DNA from: Methylobacterium radiotolerans JCM 2831
GTDB taxonomy: Bacteria > Pseudomonadota > Alphaproteobacteria > Rhizobiales > Beijerinckiaceae
Length of the DNA: 64,000 nt
NCBI RefSeq assembly: GCF_000019725.1
Contig: NC_010505.1
Coordinates: 2,096,001 to 2,160,000 of the forward strand
Reading direction: 5' to 3'
Shown here: piece by piece, positions 42,865 through 51,939 of the stretch
How positions within the stretch are numbered: position 1 is the first letter of the stretch
Layout: each line of letters starts with the position of its first letter
Notes under the pieces: model-generated
The model's input: only the letters and a program-made list of their open reading frames with translations
Databases searched by the model: none
Told to the model about the DNA's origin: nothing
Translations under genes and position numbers: made by a program

Positions 42865-44518
42865 GCGCGGTCCCCTCGCGGTGGCGGCCGAAGGGTCCGG
42901 CGGGCTGCGGCTCGTGGCCCTCGACCCGGAGGCCCGCGCCCTGGGCCTCCGGGTCGGCGAGCCCCTCGGCCGGGTCCGGGCGCGGATCGGCGTCCCGCTC
43001 CAGGTCTATCCCGCCGACCCGGAAGCCGACCGGGACGCCCTGCTGCGGCTGTGCCGCTGGGCGAGCGGGTACGCGCCCCTCGTGGCGCCGTTCGGGCCGG
43101 GTGAGGCGGCGGACGGGCTCTACATCGACGTCGCCGGCGCGAGCCACCTGCGCGGCGGCGAGGCGAACCTCGTCGCGGACCTGGCCGCCCGGCTCGCGCG
43201 GAGCAGCGTCCCGGCGGCGATCGCGCTGGCCGACACGCCCGGCGGCGCCTTCGCGCTGGCGCGGCATGGCGGGGGCGGCCGGGTCGTGGTGCCGCCGGGC
43301 GGGGCCCCCGAGGCCCTGCGGGCTCTCCCCGTGGACGCCCTGCGCCTCGATCCCGGTACGGTCGCTGGGCTGAAGCGGCTCGGCCTGCGCCGGATCGGCG
43401 AACTCGACGCCCTGCCCCGGGGGCCCCTCGCCCGCCGCTTCGGCGCGGCGCTGCTCCTGCGCCTCGATCAGGCCCTGGCCCGCCGGCCCGAGCCGCTGGC
43501 GCCCCTGACGGAGGCCGCCGCCTACGCCGCCGCGCGCGGCTTCCTCGACCCGATCGGGCGGCAAGCGGACATCGTCCGGACCGTCCGGGACCTGATGGCC
43601 GAGACCGCCCCCCGGCTGGAGCGGGACGGGCTCGGCGCCTGCGCCCTGCGCCTCAGCCTGCACCGGGTCGACGGCGCCCTGCGCGTCCTCGATCTCGGCC
43701 TGTCCCGCCCCGAGCGCTGCCCGGAGCGGGTCGCGGCCCTCGTCTCCCTGCGCCTCGACCGGCTGGGCTCCGCCCTCGACGCCGGCTTCGGGTTCGAGAC
43801 GGTGGCGCTCGCCGTCACGGTGACCGGTCCCATGCCGGCCCGCCAGACGGATCTCGGCGCGGCGTCCGCGGCCGACGGGGTCGGCGTCCTGGCCGATGCC
43901 CTGGCGCAGCGCCTCGGGCGGGCGCTCCTGCGGCTCGAGCCCCGGGCGAGCCACCTGCCCGAGCGGGCCGACCGGAGCCGGGTCTGGGTGGCCGGAGAGG
44001 GGCAGGGAGAGGGATCAGGTCCTGCGGGACGCGGCGCGACCGCCTCTCACGGCGGCGGTGTGCTCGATCCCGACGCTTCCCGTCCCTCACCCCGACCTTC
44101 TCCCGCACGGGAGGGGGGGCCGGGTGCGCTCCTCGATCAAGGGCGGTGTTCGACCCCGATGGGGGCAACCTCCCGCACAGGGATGGAAGGGAAGGCGCGC
44201 ACCCGCGCGTCCCCCTGGCCCGAAGACCTCCCGCCCCGCCCCCTGGTCATCTTCCCCCGCGGCGAGGCCGCCCTCGACGTGCTCTCGACCGTTCCGGAGG
44301 GGCCGCCCCGGCGCTTCCGCTGGCGCGCCCGGATCCACCGGGTCACCCATGCCGAGGGGCCGGAGCGGATCGCCGCCGAATGGTGGCGCGAGCCCGGCGC
44401 GGATCGCGATTACTACCGCATCGAGTGCGAGGCCGGGCACCGGCTCTGGCTCTACCGCGACGGCCCGCACGCCCCCGACCGCCCGGCCGCGTGGTACGTC
44501 CACGGGCTGTTCGCGTGA
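42791..44518 (+). CDS. imuB: ImuB, Y-family-like mutasome protein
   Basis: A 575-residue DinB-like protein lacking a full set of catalytic acidic residues; it bridges the beta clamp and DnaE2. The palm has '[19 protein letters not shown]' at the start and '[18 protein letters not shown]' near 110, then '[18 protein letters not shown]' (helix-hairpin-helix) near 193 and the little-finger region. The C-terminal '[20 protein letters not shown]' and '[19 protein letters not shown]' are family typical. About residues 400-475 are an extra Pro/Arg/Gly-rich stretch from a repeat inserted in frame. Overlaps imuA, and dnaE2 by 4 bp. Confidence 0.9.
   Translation: MPRIVCICLSHWPVTRLRRAGLAPERGPLAVAAEGSGGLRLVALDPEARALGLRVGEPLGRVRARIGVPLQVYPADPEADRDALLRLCRWASGYAPLVAPFGPGEAADGLYIDVAGASHLRGGEANLVADLAARLARSSVPAAIALADTPGGAFALARHGGGGRVVVPPGGAPEALRALPVDALRLDPGTVAGLKRLGLRRIGELDALPRGPLARRFGAALLLRLDQALARRPEPLAPLTEAAAYAAARGFLDPIGRQADIVRTVRDLMAETAPRLERDGLGACALRLSLHRVDGALRVLDLGLSRPERCPERVAALVSLRLDRLGSALDAGFGFETVALAVTVTGPMPARQTDLGAASAADGVGVLADALAQRLGRALLRLEPRASHLPERADRSRVWVAGEGQGEGSGPAGRGATASHGGGVLDPDASRPSPRPSPAREGGPGALLDQGRCSTPMGATSRTGMEGKARTRASPWPEDLPPRPLVIFPRGEAALDVLSTVPEGPPRRFRWRARIHRVTHAEGPERIAAEWWREPGADRDYYRIECEAGHRLWLYRDGPHAPDRPAAWYVHGLFA
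43990..44215. repeat. REP-like insertion inside imuB
   Basis: This part of imuB contains the perfect palindrome CTCCCGCACGGGAG at 44100-44113 and a partial copy (CTCCCGCAC) at 44170-44178, set in runs like CCCTCACCCCGACC. It translates as '[14 protein letters not shown]' and similar, a hallmark of extragenic palindromes read through as protein. The reading frame stays open. Boundaries are approximate. Confidence 0.6.
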
Positions 44519-47500
44519 CCGCGCCTCAGCTCCCGTACGCCGAGCTCGCCGTCACCACGAACTTCTCCTTCCTGCACGGCGCCGCGCACCCGCAGGAATT
44601 CGTCGCGCAGGCGGCTTCCTACGGCCTCGAGGCCATCGGCATCGCCGACCGCAACACCGTGGCCGGCGTGGTGCGCGCGCACGCGGCGGCCCGCGCCCTC
44701 GAACCGCAGGGCACCGCGATCCGGATCCTGCCGGGGGTGCGCCTCGTCACCGAGGAGGGGTTCGAGGCCGTCACCTACCCGATGGACCGCGAGGCCTGGG
44801 GCCGCCTCTGCCGGCTGCTCACCCTCGGCAACCGGCGCGTCCGCAAGGGCGATTGCCGCTTCGCCTTCGCCGAGATGCTGGAGGCCTCGGAGGGGCAGAT
44901 GTTCATCGCCATGCCGCCGGCCCGGCGCCTGCCGGAGGGCTTCCGGGCCCGGCTGGAGGCGCTGGCCGCCGCGGCGCCGGGCCGGACCTTCCTCGGGGCG
45001 AGCCACACGCGCCGCGGCGACGAGCGGCGGCGCCTCGGGCTGCTCGCCGAGCTGGGCGCGGCCTCCGGCGCCCCGATGGTCGCGGTCTCGGACGCGCTCT
45101 ATCACCATCCCGACAGGCGCCCGCTCCAGGACGTGGTCACCTGCATCCGCGAAGGCTGCCGGATCGAGGACGCCGGCTACCGCCTGGAGGCCAATGCCGA
45201 GCGCCACCTGAAGCCGCCGCCCGAGATGGCGCGGCTGTTCGCCGACCACCCGGAGGCGCTGGTCCGCACCGTCGAGATCGCGCAGGCCTGCGCCTTCGAC
45301 TTGGCGCAGCTGCGTTACGAGTACCCGGACGAGCCCGTGCCCCCCGGGCGCACGCCGCAGGAATACCTGGAGGAGAAGACCTGGGAGCGGGCGCGCTGGC
45401 GCTACGCCGGCGAGGTCCCGGACGCCGTCGCGGCGACGCTCCGCGAGGAGCTGCGGCTCATCGCCAAGATGGACTACGCCCGCTACTTCCTGACCCTGTT
45501 CGACGTGGTCGAGTTCGCCCGCGGCCGGGGCATCCTCTGCCAGGGCCGCGGCTCGGCGGCCAATTCCGCCGTGTGCTTCTGCCTCGGCATCACCGCGGTG
45601 GACCCGTCGAAGCACCGGCTGCTCTTCGCCCGGTTCATCTCGGAGAACCGCGGCGAGCCGCCCGACATCGACGTCGATTTCGAGCACGAGCGCCGCGAGG
45701 AGGTGATCCAGCACCTCTACGCCCGCTACGGGCGGGAGCGGGCCGCCCTCTGCGCCACGGTGATCCACTACCGCCCGCGCATGGCGATCCGCGAGGTCGG
45801 CAAGGTCCTGGGCCTGACCGAGGACGTGACCGCGGCGATCGCCGACACGGTCTGGGGCTCCTGGGGCACCGGCATGCCGGACCGGCACGTGCGCGAGGCC
45901 GGCCTCGACCCGGAGAATCCCGCGATCCGTCAGGCGCTCGACCTCGCCCACCAGCTGATCGGCTTCCCCCGCCACCTGTCGCAGCACGTCGGCGGCTTCG
46001 TGCTGACCCGCGGCCGGCTCGACGAGACCGTGCCGGTGGGCAACGGCGCCATGGCGGACCGCACCTTCATCGAGTGGGACAAGGACGACATCGACGCGAT
46101 CGGGCTGATGAAGGTCGACGTGCTGGCGCTCGGCATGCTGACCTGCCTCAAGCGCGGCCTCGACTTCCTGGAGCGGGACCACGGCACCTTGTACGCGACG
46201 CTGGCCGACCTGCCGCAGGACGATCCCGCGACCTACGCGATGCTGGCGAAGGCCGATTCCGTCGGCGTGTTCCAGGTCGAGAGCCGGGCGCAGATGTCAA
46301 TGCTGCCGCGCCTGAAGCCGAAGGAATTCTACGACCTCGTGGTGCAGGTCGCGATCGTGCGCCCCGGCCCGATCCAGGGCGACATGGTCCACCCCTACCT
46401 GCGGCGGCGCTCCGGGATCGACCCGGTGGAGTACCCGGCCCCGCACCCGGACCACGGCCCGGCCGACGAGCTGAAGGAGGTCCTGCAGAAGACCTACGGG
46501 GTGCCGCTGTTCCAGGAGCACGCCATGCAGATCGCCATCACGGCGGCGGGCTTCACCCCGGCCGAGGCCGACGGGTTGCGCCGTGCCATGGCGACCTTCC
46601 GCCATGTCGGCTCGATCGGCGGGTTCGCGGACAAGTTCGTGGGCGGCATGACCCGCCGGGGCTACCCGAAGGACTTCGCCGAGCGCTGCTTCGCGCAGAT
46701 CCGCGGCTTCTCCACCTACGGCTTCCCGGAGAGCCACGCGGCGAGCTTCGCGCTCCTCGTCTACGCCTCGGCCTGGATGAAGTGCCGCCACCCCGACGTC
46801 TTCCTGGCGGCGATCCTCAACGCCCAGCCCATGGGCTTCTACCAGCCGGCCCAGCTGGTGCGCGACGCCCGCGCCCACGGCGTCGAGGTGCGCGGCGTCT
46901 GCGTCAACGCCAGCGACTGGGACTGCACCCTGGAGCCGGGCGGGAATCCGGCCTTGCACGCCGTGCGGATCGGCCTGCGCGCGGTGCGCGGCCTGCCCGA
47001 GGCCGCCATGCGCCGGCTCGTGCGGCTGCGCGCCAACGGCTACGCCAGCATCGAGGGCCTGCAGGCGTCCCTCGCCCTGCCCCGCAACGCCCTGGAGCGC
47101 CTGGCCGAGGCGGACGCGTTCCGCTCCCTCGGACTCGACCGGCGCGCCGCCCTCTGGATGGTCCGCACCCTGGAGGGGACCTCGGCCCGCAAGGCCGCCC
47201 GAGCCGATCCGAGCGAGCGCCGGGCCCATCTGCTGGACGCGCCGCTGCCGCTCTTCGCCTGGCACTCCGATGACGGCCTGTTCCGGCACGAGCCGGCTGT
47301 GGACCTGCCGGCCCTGGCCCCGTCCGAGGCGGTGGCCGAGGATTATTCCGCCACCGGCCTGTCCCTGCAGGGGCATCCGGTCGCCTTCTTCCGGGGACGG
47401 CTGGCCCGGATCGGCGCGATCCCGGCCCGGGCCCATCTCGATCCGGCCCTGCCCCAGGGCGCGCGGGTCACGGTGGCGGGCCTCGTGCTGATCCGACAGC

Positions 47501-47805
47501 GGCCGGGCACCGCCAAGGGCGTGGTCTTCCTGACCCTGGAGGACGAGACCGGTATCGCCAACGTGATCGTCTGGAAGGCGGTGTTCGAGGCCAACCGCCG
47601 GGCCGCCATGCAGGCCCGGTTCCTCGCCGTGCGCGGCCGGATCCAGCGGGCGGACGGGGTGGTCCACCTCGTGGCGGAGGGGTTCCGCGACCTCACCGCC
47701 TCCTTAGGCGACCTGCGCGAGGCCGGCATGAGGCTGCCGCCCGAGACCACGGATTTCGGCGTGCCCCCGGACCGGCGCGTGTACCGCAGCCGGGATTTCC
47801 ACTGA
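44515..47805 (+). CDS. dnaE2: Error-prone DNA polymerase DnaE2 (ImuC)
   Basis: A 1096-residue C-family polymerase for SOS translesion synthesis. The PHP domain opens with '[19 protein letters not shown]'. The palm has '[20 protein letters not shown]' near 345 and the catalytic '[16 protein letters not shown]' near 385. '[19 protein letters not shown]' near 585, '[19 protein letters not shown]' near 740, and an OB domain near 975 ('[19 protein letters not shown]') follow. Start is a GTG overlapping the imuB stop. Length is normal for the family. Confidence 0.95.
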   Translation: MTAPQLPYAELAVTTNFSFLHGAAHPQEFVAQAASYGLEAIGIADRNTVAGVVRAHAAARALEPQGTAIRILPGVRLVTEEGFEAVTYPMDREAWGRLCRLLTLGNRRVRKGDCRFAFAEMLEASEGQMFIAMPPARRLPEGFRARLEALAAAAPGRTFLGASHTRRGDERRRLGLLAELGAASGAPMVAVSDALYHHPDRRPLQDVVTCIREGCRIEDAGYRLEANAERHLKPPPEMARLFADHPEALVRTVEIAQACAFDLAQLRYEYPDEPVPPGRTPQEYLEEKTWERARWRYAGEVPDAVAATLREELRLIAKMDYARYFLTLFDVVEFARGRGILCQGRGSAANSAVCFCLGITAVDPSKHRLLFARFISENRGEPPDIDVDFEHERREEVIQHLYARYGRERAALCATVIHYRPRMAIREVGKVLGLTEDVTAAIADTVWGSWGTGMPDRHVREAGLDPENPAIRQALDLAHQLIGFPRHLSQHVGGFVLTRGRLDETVPVGNGAMADRTFIEWDKDDIDAIGLMKVDVLALGMLTCLKRGLDFLERDHGTLYATLADLPQDDPATYAMLAKADSVGVFQVESRAQMSMLPRLKPKEFYDLVVQVAIVRPGPIQGDMVHPYLRRRSGIDPVEYPAPHPDHGPADELKEVLQKTYGVPLFQEHAMQIAITAAGFTPAEADGLRRAMATFRHVGSIGGFADKFVGGMTRRGYPKDFAERCFAQIRGFSTYGFPESHAASFALLVYASAWMKCRHPDVFLAAILNAQPMGFYQPAQLVRDARAHGVEVRGVCVNASDWDCTLEPGGNPALHAVRIGLRAVRGLPEAAMRRLVRLRANGYASIEGLQASLALPRNALERLAEADAFRSLGLDRRAALWMVRTLEGTSARKAARADPSERRAHLLDAPLPLFAWHSDDGLFRHEPAVDLPALAPSEAVAEDYSATGLSLQGHPVAFFRGRLARIGAIPARAHLDPALPQGARVTVAGLVLIRQRPGTAKGVVFLTLEDETGIANVIVWKAVFEANRRAAMQARFLAVRGRIQRADGVVHLVAEGFRDLTASLGDLREAGMRLPPETTDFGVPPDRRVYRSRDFH

Positions 47806-47849
47806 GGCGCGCCCCTCGACAGGCCCCGCGCCGGGCGTAGAGTGCGGCG

Positions 47850-48314
47850 ATGTCGAGCTTCGCCGTTCCGCGCCTCCTCCTCGCCGCCTGCGCGGCCCTG
47901 CCCCTCCTGGCGGAGGCCGCCCGGGCCGACAGCTGCGACGACCTCACCCGCCAGATCGCCGGCGCGATCGGCGGCCGGGTCGGCAAGCGCGCCGGCCCCA
48001 GCATCGACATCCGCGTGGCCGGCCCGATCAAGTTCGACGTCACCTGCCGGGCCGAGCCGATCGTGCAGGCGACCTCCGCCGAGCCGGCCCCCTCGGCGGC
48101 CTTCTTCCGCGACCTGTCGGTGGCCTCCGAGATCCTCGTCGGCGAGCCGGCCGCGACCGTCGAGCCGATCATCGCCAACGCCTACCGGACCGCGCTGGCG
48201 GAGCGGCGCAAGTCGTTCATCCAGCAGAACGGCTGGTCGGCCTCCTGCTACACCGACCCGGGCAGCAGCACGGTGCGCACCCTCTGCTCGGTGGGGCGCA
48301 TCCCGCCGGGCTGA
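47850..48314 (+). CDS. Exported protein of unknown function
   Basis: A 154-residue protein with signal peptide 'VPRLLLAACAALPLLAEAAR' and a small mature domain with four Cys. 'VASEILVGEPAATVEPIIAN' and 'NGWSASCYTDPGSSTVRTLC' are readable features but I do not recognise the family. It follows dnaE2 by 44 bp but need not belong to the SOS operon. Confidence 0.65.
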   Translation: MSSFAVPRLLLAACAALPLLAEAARADSCDDLTRQIAGAIGGRVGKRAGPSIDIRVAGPIKFDVTCRAEPIVQATSAEPAPSAAFFRDLSVASEILVGEPAATVEPIIANAYRTALAERRKSFIQQNGWSASCYTDPGSSTVRTLCSVGRIPPG

Positions 48315-48353
48315 GGCTTACCTGAGCCGGCGGGATGCGGTCCGCGCGGCCGA

Positions 48354-48893
48354 TCAGTACTCGATCACGCCGTCGAGCGCGTAGTGCTTCACGGTCTTCC
48401 GGTTGGCGATCAGCTCGTCCACCGTCGGCTCGCCCTTGAGGGCGCGGGCGATGGCGAGCTTCGTCGCCTCGTAGTTCGTCCGGTAGAGGTCCTTCTGGTC
48501 GAGGTTGTCGTCCTCCGCGCAGCGGGGATCGAGCCAGATCATGATGATCATGCACAGCTCGTCGAGCCCGTCCTTGGGCAGGATGCCCTCGATGATGCAG
48601 TCCACGATCGCGTCGCCGGTGGCGGCCTGGACCACGCCGCCGAGGAGTTCGACGTACTCGGCCGTGTGGATCGTGGCCTTGGTGGTCATCATCGTGGCCG
48701 GGCGCACCAGCTGGTTGAGGTCGCGCACCACGAACATCCGCGTGTGGCCCTGGACCTGCCCCATCATCGACGCGAAGGCCTGACCCACCGGACCGCGCAC
48801 CGAGCCGATCAGCACCTCCGGCATGGCGTCGGTGTACTGGCCCTCGGCCGCCAGCACCGTGGCCTCGCCCGCGCGGAACCAGATCTCTTGCAT
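48354..48893 (-). CDS. Formaldehyde-activating enzyme homologue (Fae2-like)
   Basis: A 179-residue protein of the Fae family. 'MMTTKATIHTAEYVELLGG' near 66, 'EGILPKDGLDELCMIIMIWL' near 102 and 'NYEATKLAIARALKGEP' near 137 match Fae, which condenses formaldehyde with tetrahydromethanopterin. The catalytic His of true Fae (in the N-terminal HIDLIIG segment) is replaced: the aligned stretch here is 'MPEVLIGSVRGPVG'. It is probably a paralogue with a different or sensing role. It supports a methylotrophic host. Confidence 0.82.
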   Translation of the reverse strand: MQEIWFRAGEATVLAAEGQYTDAMPEVLIGSVRGPVGQAFASMMGQVQGHTRMFVVRDLNQLVRPATMMTTKATIHTAEYVELLGGVVQAATGDAIVDCIIEGILPKDGLDELCMIIMIWLDPRCAEDDNLDQKDLYRTNYEATKLAIARALKGEPTVDELIANRKTVKHYALDGVIEY

Positions 48894-48955
48894 GTTCGAA
48901 CTCCACCTGATCGGAGCCCGCGGGAGACATCATCGGGGGCCCCGCGTCAATCGCG

Positions 48956-50197
48956 TCAGAGCAGGCCCACCCCGTCCAGGACGCCGACCATCGCGAAGGC
49001 GACGGTGAGGCCCGACACCGCGTAGACCAGCCACTTGTAGGCGCCCGCCACGCGCTGTCCCTCGGGCAGGGCCCGGGTGGCCAGGAGAATCAGCAGGCCG
49101 AGCGCCAGGGGAAGGAGCAGCGCGTTCATCACCTCCACGGCGATGTTGAGCGCCACGAGGTTCGGCACGAGCTGCACGGCGCCCGCCCCCGCCGCGACGG
49201 CGAGCGCGAAGGCGCCGTAGAAGGCCGGCGCCTCCCGGGGGGACTGCTCCAGGGAGTGGGGCCGGCCGGTCACGTCGCCGAACCCCCAGGCCAGCGCCAG
49301 GGCCACGACGTTGAGCGCCACGAAGGCCGCCGCGACGATGCCCACCCCGAACACCACCTGTCCGAGCCACGGCCCGAGGGCCGGCGTGAAGGCGCCCGCG
49401 AGGTCGCCGACGGTCTCCAGCCCCTTCGCGCTGCCCTGCCCGGCCTTGCCGATCGTGGCGGCGGCGGCGACGAGGATCGCGCCCATCACGCATTGCGAGA
49501 TCACCGCGCCCACGAGCGTGTCGAGCCGCGAGCGCCGCGCGTGCTCCCAGCCCAGGCCCTTATCGACGATCGCCGACTGCTGGTAGAAGATCATCCACGG
49601 CATGATCACCGCGCCGATATTGGCGGCGATCAGCACCCGGAACTGACCGTCGCCCAGCGGCATGTGCCCGAAGGAGGCGACGATCTCGGACACGTTCGGC
49701 CGCGCCGCGACGGCGAGCCCGACGAAGACCAGCTCGAACAGGCCGACCACGATCGCCACGACCTCCACGCGCCGGTAGCTCCCGGTGAGGACGAGCCCGA
49801 GGAGCAGGCAGGCCGGCAGGCCGAGGCTCACGAGCCGCGGCACCCCGAACAGGTCCCCGATGCCGGCGATGCCGGAGAATTCCGTGACGATGGCGCCGAG
49901 GCCGGCGACCACGAGGCCGCCGTACGAGATCCAGGCCCAGACCGGCCCGTACCGCTCCCGGATCAGCGCGCCGTGGCCGCGCCCGGTGGCGGTCCCGAGC
50001 CGCACCGTCAGCTCCTGGACGACGTACAGGATCGGCACCAGCAGGATCTGCAGGAGCAGCAGCGCGTAGCCCCAGCGCGCCCCGCTCTGGGCCGCCGTGA
50101 TGAGGCTTCCGACATCGGTATCGGCCAGCATCACCACGAGTCCGGGGCCCGCGGCCTTGAGGTAAGCGGACAGGCGAGGCAGGGAAGCGCTGGGCAC
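48956..50197 (-). CDS. Nramp-related metal ion transporter
   Basis: A 413-residue protein with about 11 transmembrane segments. The first helix has 'VVMLADTDVGSLITAAQSG' where classical Nramp has DPGN, and the sixth has 'VIMPWMIFYQQSAIV' where MPHN is usual. These changes place it in a divergent Nramp branch, and its metal may not be Mn or Fe. The GTG at 50197 gives a short cytoplasmic start before the first helix; longer frames run into Arg/Pro-rich non-protein sequence. Confidence 0.8.
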   Translation of the reverse strand: MPSASLPRLSAYLKAAGPGLVVMLADTDVGSLITAAQSGARWGYALLLLQILLVPILYVVQELTVRLGTATGRGHGALIRERYGPVWAWISYGGLVVAGLGAIVTEFSGIAGIGDLFGVPRLVSLGLPACLLLGLVLTGSYRRVEVVAIVVGLFELVFVGLAVAARPNVSEIVASFGHMPLGDGQFRVLIAANIGAVIMPWMIFYQQSAIVDKGLGWEHARRSRLDTLVGAVISQCVMGAILVAAAATIGKAGQGSAKGLETVGDLAGAFTPALGPWLGQVVFGVGIVAAAFVALNVVALALAWGFGDVTGRPHSLEQSPREAPAFYGAFALAVAAGAGAVQLVPNLVALNIAVEVMNALLLPLALGLLILLATRALPEGQRVAGAYKWLVYAVSGLTVAFAMVGVLDGVGLL

Positions 50198-50277
50198 GGC
50201 TCGGGAACAGTCCCGCGCACGGGCGGTTCCGGCGGGCGCCTGCGGCGTTTTCCCGGGGCAGGCGGGAGGAGCGTGAG

Positions 50278-50493
50278 ATGGCGGAGAGCACGGATCGGGG
50301 CTCCGGCTGGAGCCTGCAGGCGAGCGCCGTGCCCGACGGGGTGCGCCTGGAACTCGCCCTCGCCGACCTCGGCGGTGCGCCGGTGACCGCCGCGATCGTG
50401 CTCGACCGGGCGGAGGCCCGGGCCTTCGCCCGCGCCCTGCTCGCCGCCGCCGGGGACGCGGCGGAGCGGACCTTCCCGAAGCCGGGCGCCTGA
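50278..50493 (+). CDS. Small protein of unknown function
   Basis: A 71-residue protein: beta-like first half ('WSLQASAVPDGVRLELALAD'), then a helix 'DRAEARAFARALLAAAGDAA'. Not recognised. Divergent from the Nramp-like gene. Confidence 0.55.
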   Translation: MAESTDRGSGWSLQASAVPDGVRLELALADLGGAPVTAAIVLDRAEARAFARALLAAAGDAAERTFPKPGA

Positions 50494-50511
50494 CGGCGCG
50501 CCGCCGGCCGG

Positions 50512-50970
50512 TCAGCGCACCCCGAGGCCGGGGTTGCGGCCCGGCAGGCGGGGGACCACCGTGCCGCGCTTCTCGATCGGCGCGTCGCACGCGTAGGCGA
50601 ACTCGGTCTTCAGCGGATCGAACACGGTCTCGCCGGTGATCCGGCAATCCTCGCGCACGGTCTCGTCGAGATAGGCCCGGGCGGCGGTGCGGAAGCGCTT
50701 CACCCGGGTGGCGTCCGGCTCCGGATCGATCCGGACCTCGCTCAGATTGCAGCCGGTGTACTCGCGCAGGGCGTTGGAGACGATCAGCATCCGGCGCAGC
50801 TGCCGGTTGTCGTAGACCTCGTAGGGCTCCTTGCAGCCGATCGTCACGACCTGGGGGGTGAGCGCCACGTAGTTCCGCGAGATGTAGGAGAACCCGGTGG
50901 TGCAGCCGGCGAGGCCGAGGGCGGCGAGGCCGAGGGGCAGCAGAGCCGCGGGTCGTCGCATCCTCGTCAT
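50512..50970 (-). CDS. Lipoprotein of unknown function
   Basis: A 152-residue protein with lipobox 'PLGLAALGLAGC' (Cys near 23). The mature part has 'LTPQVVTIGCKEPYEVYDNR' and further Cys residues that may pair. Not recognised. The ATG at 50970 starts the signal peptide. Confidence 0.7.
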   Translation of the reverse strand: MTRMRRPAALLPLGLAALGLAGCTTGFSYISRNYVALTPQVVTIGCKEPYEVYDNRQLRRMLIVSNALREYTGCNLSEVRIDPEPDATRVKRFRTAARAYLDETVREDCRITGETVFDPLKTEFAYACDAPIEKRGTVVPRLPGRNPGLGVR

Positions 50971-51125
50971 TCCAAGAGGGTCCCAGCCCGCGCCCCGGAT
51001 CCGCCGCCTGCCCGGCGGGGCACCGCGGTGCATTGAAACGGCTCCGCTTGCGCCGTCAATGCGTTTCTCCGCCTTGTCCCGCGGGCGCGCCGCGGCGCGC
51101 CGAGCGTGGCGGTGCCGCTCTTGCG

Positions 51126-51164
51126 GAACACTTGCGGAACGTTTAACCTGTTCGTGATTTGTTT
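51126..51164. promoter_or_regulatory. Two LexA operators before lexA
   Basis: GAAC-N7-GAAC at 51126-51140 (GTTC-N7-GTTC on the other strand) and GTTC-N7-GTTT at 51150-51164. They lie 47-85 bp before the lexA start and predict autorepression. Confidence 0.85.
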
Positions 51165-51210
51165 CGGAGACCGTCACGTGGCGGTCCGCCAAGCCGCGAG
51201 TCCCCCGTCG

Positions 51211-51939
51211 ATGCTCACGCGCAAGCAGCTGGACCTCCTGCGATTCATCCAGAGCCGGATGCAGGAATGCGGCGTCCCGCCGTCGTTCGACGAGATGAAG
51301 GATGCCCTCGACCTCAAGTCGAAATCCGGCATCCACCGGCTGATCACGGCGCTGGAGGAGCGCGGCTTTCTCCGGCGCCTGCCGAATCGGGCGCGCGCCA
51401 TCGAGGTGATCCGCATCCCCGAGAGCCTGACGCAGGCCGCGCCGGCGCCCCAGACCCCCGCCGAGCCGCGCCGCTTCACGCCGAGCGTGGTCGAGGGCGG
51501 CAAGTCCAAGCAGCCGCCGGCCCCGGCGAGCACGCGGATGATCGACGAGTCCGGCCGGGCCATCTCGATCCCCGTCATGGGCCGGATCGCGGCCGGTACG
51601 CCCGTCTCGGCGATCCAGAACCAGAGCCACGCCATCACCCTGTCGCCGGACTTCGTGGCCGGCGGCGAGCACTACGCCCTCGAGGTGCGCGGCGACTCGA
51701 TGGTCGAGGCCGGGATCCTGGACGGCGACCTCGTGGTCATCCGCAAGCAGGACACCGCCAATACCGGCGACATCATCGTGGCGCTGATCGACGACGAGGA
51801 GGCGACGCTCAAGCGCCTGCGCCGCCGCGGCTCCTCGATCGCCCTGGAGGCCGCCAACCCGGCCTACGAGACCCGCGTGCTCGGGCCCGACCGGGTCCGG
51901 ATCCAGGGCCGCCTCGTCAGCCTCGTCCGCCGCTACTGA
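51211..51939 (+). CDS. lexA: SOS repressor LexA
   Basis: A 242-residue repressor. The winged helix covers '[14 protein letters not shown]' to '[15 protein letters not shown]'. The self-cleavage site is the Ala-Gly bond in '[14 protein letters not shown]' near residue 129, the catalytic Ser in '[11 protein letters not shown]' near 165 and Lys in '[10 protein letters not shown]' near 202. The ATG at 51211 is the family start; an upstream frame to 51106 would read through the operators. Its 3' end overlaps comEC by 7 bp. Confidence 0.95.

Noticed and set aside
43896..47273. 1125-residue frame overlapping dnaE2
   Set aside because: Arg/Pro/Gly/Ala-rich shadow frame of imuB and dnaE2 in high-GC DNA, without protein motifs.
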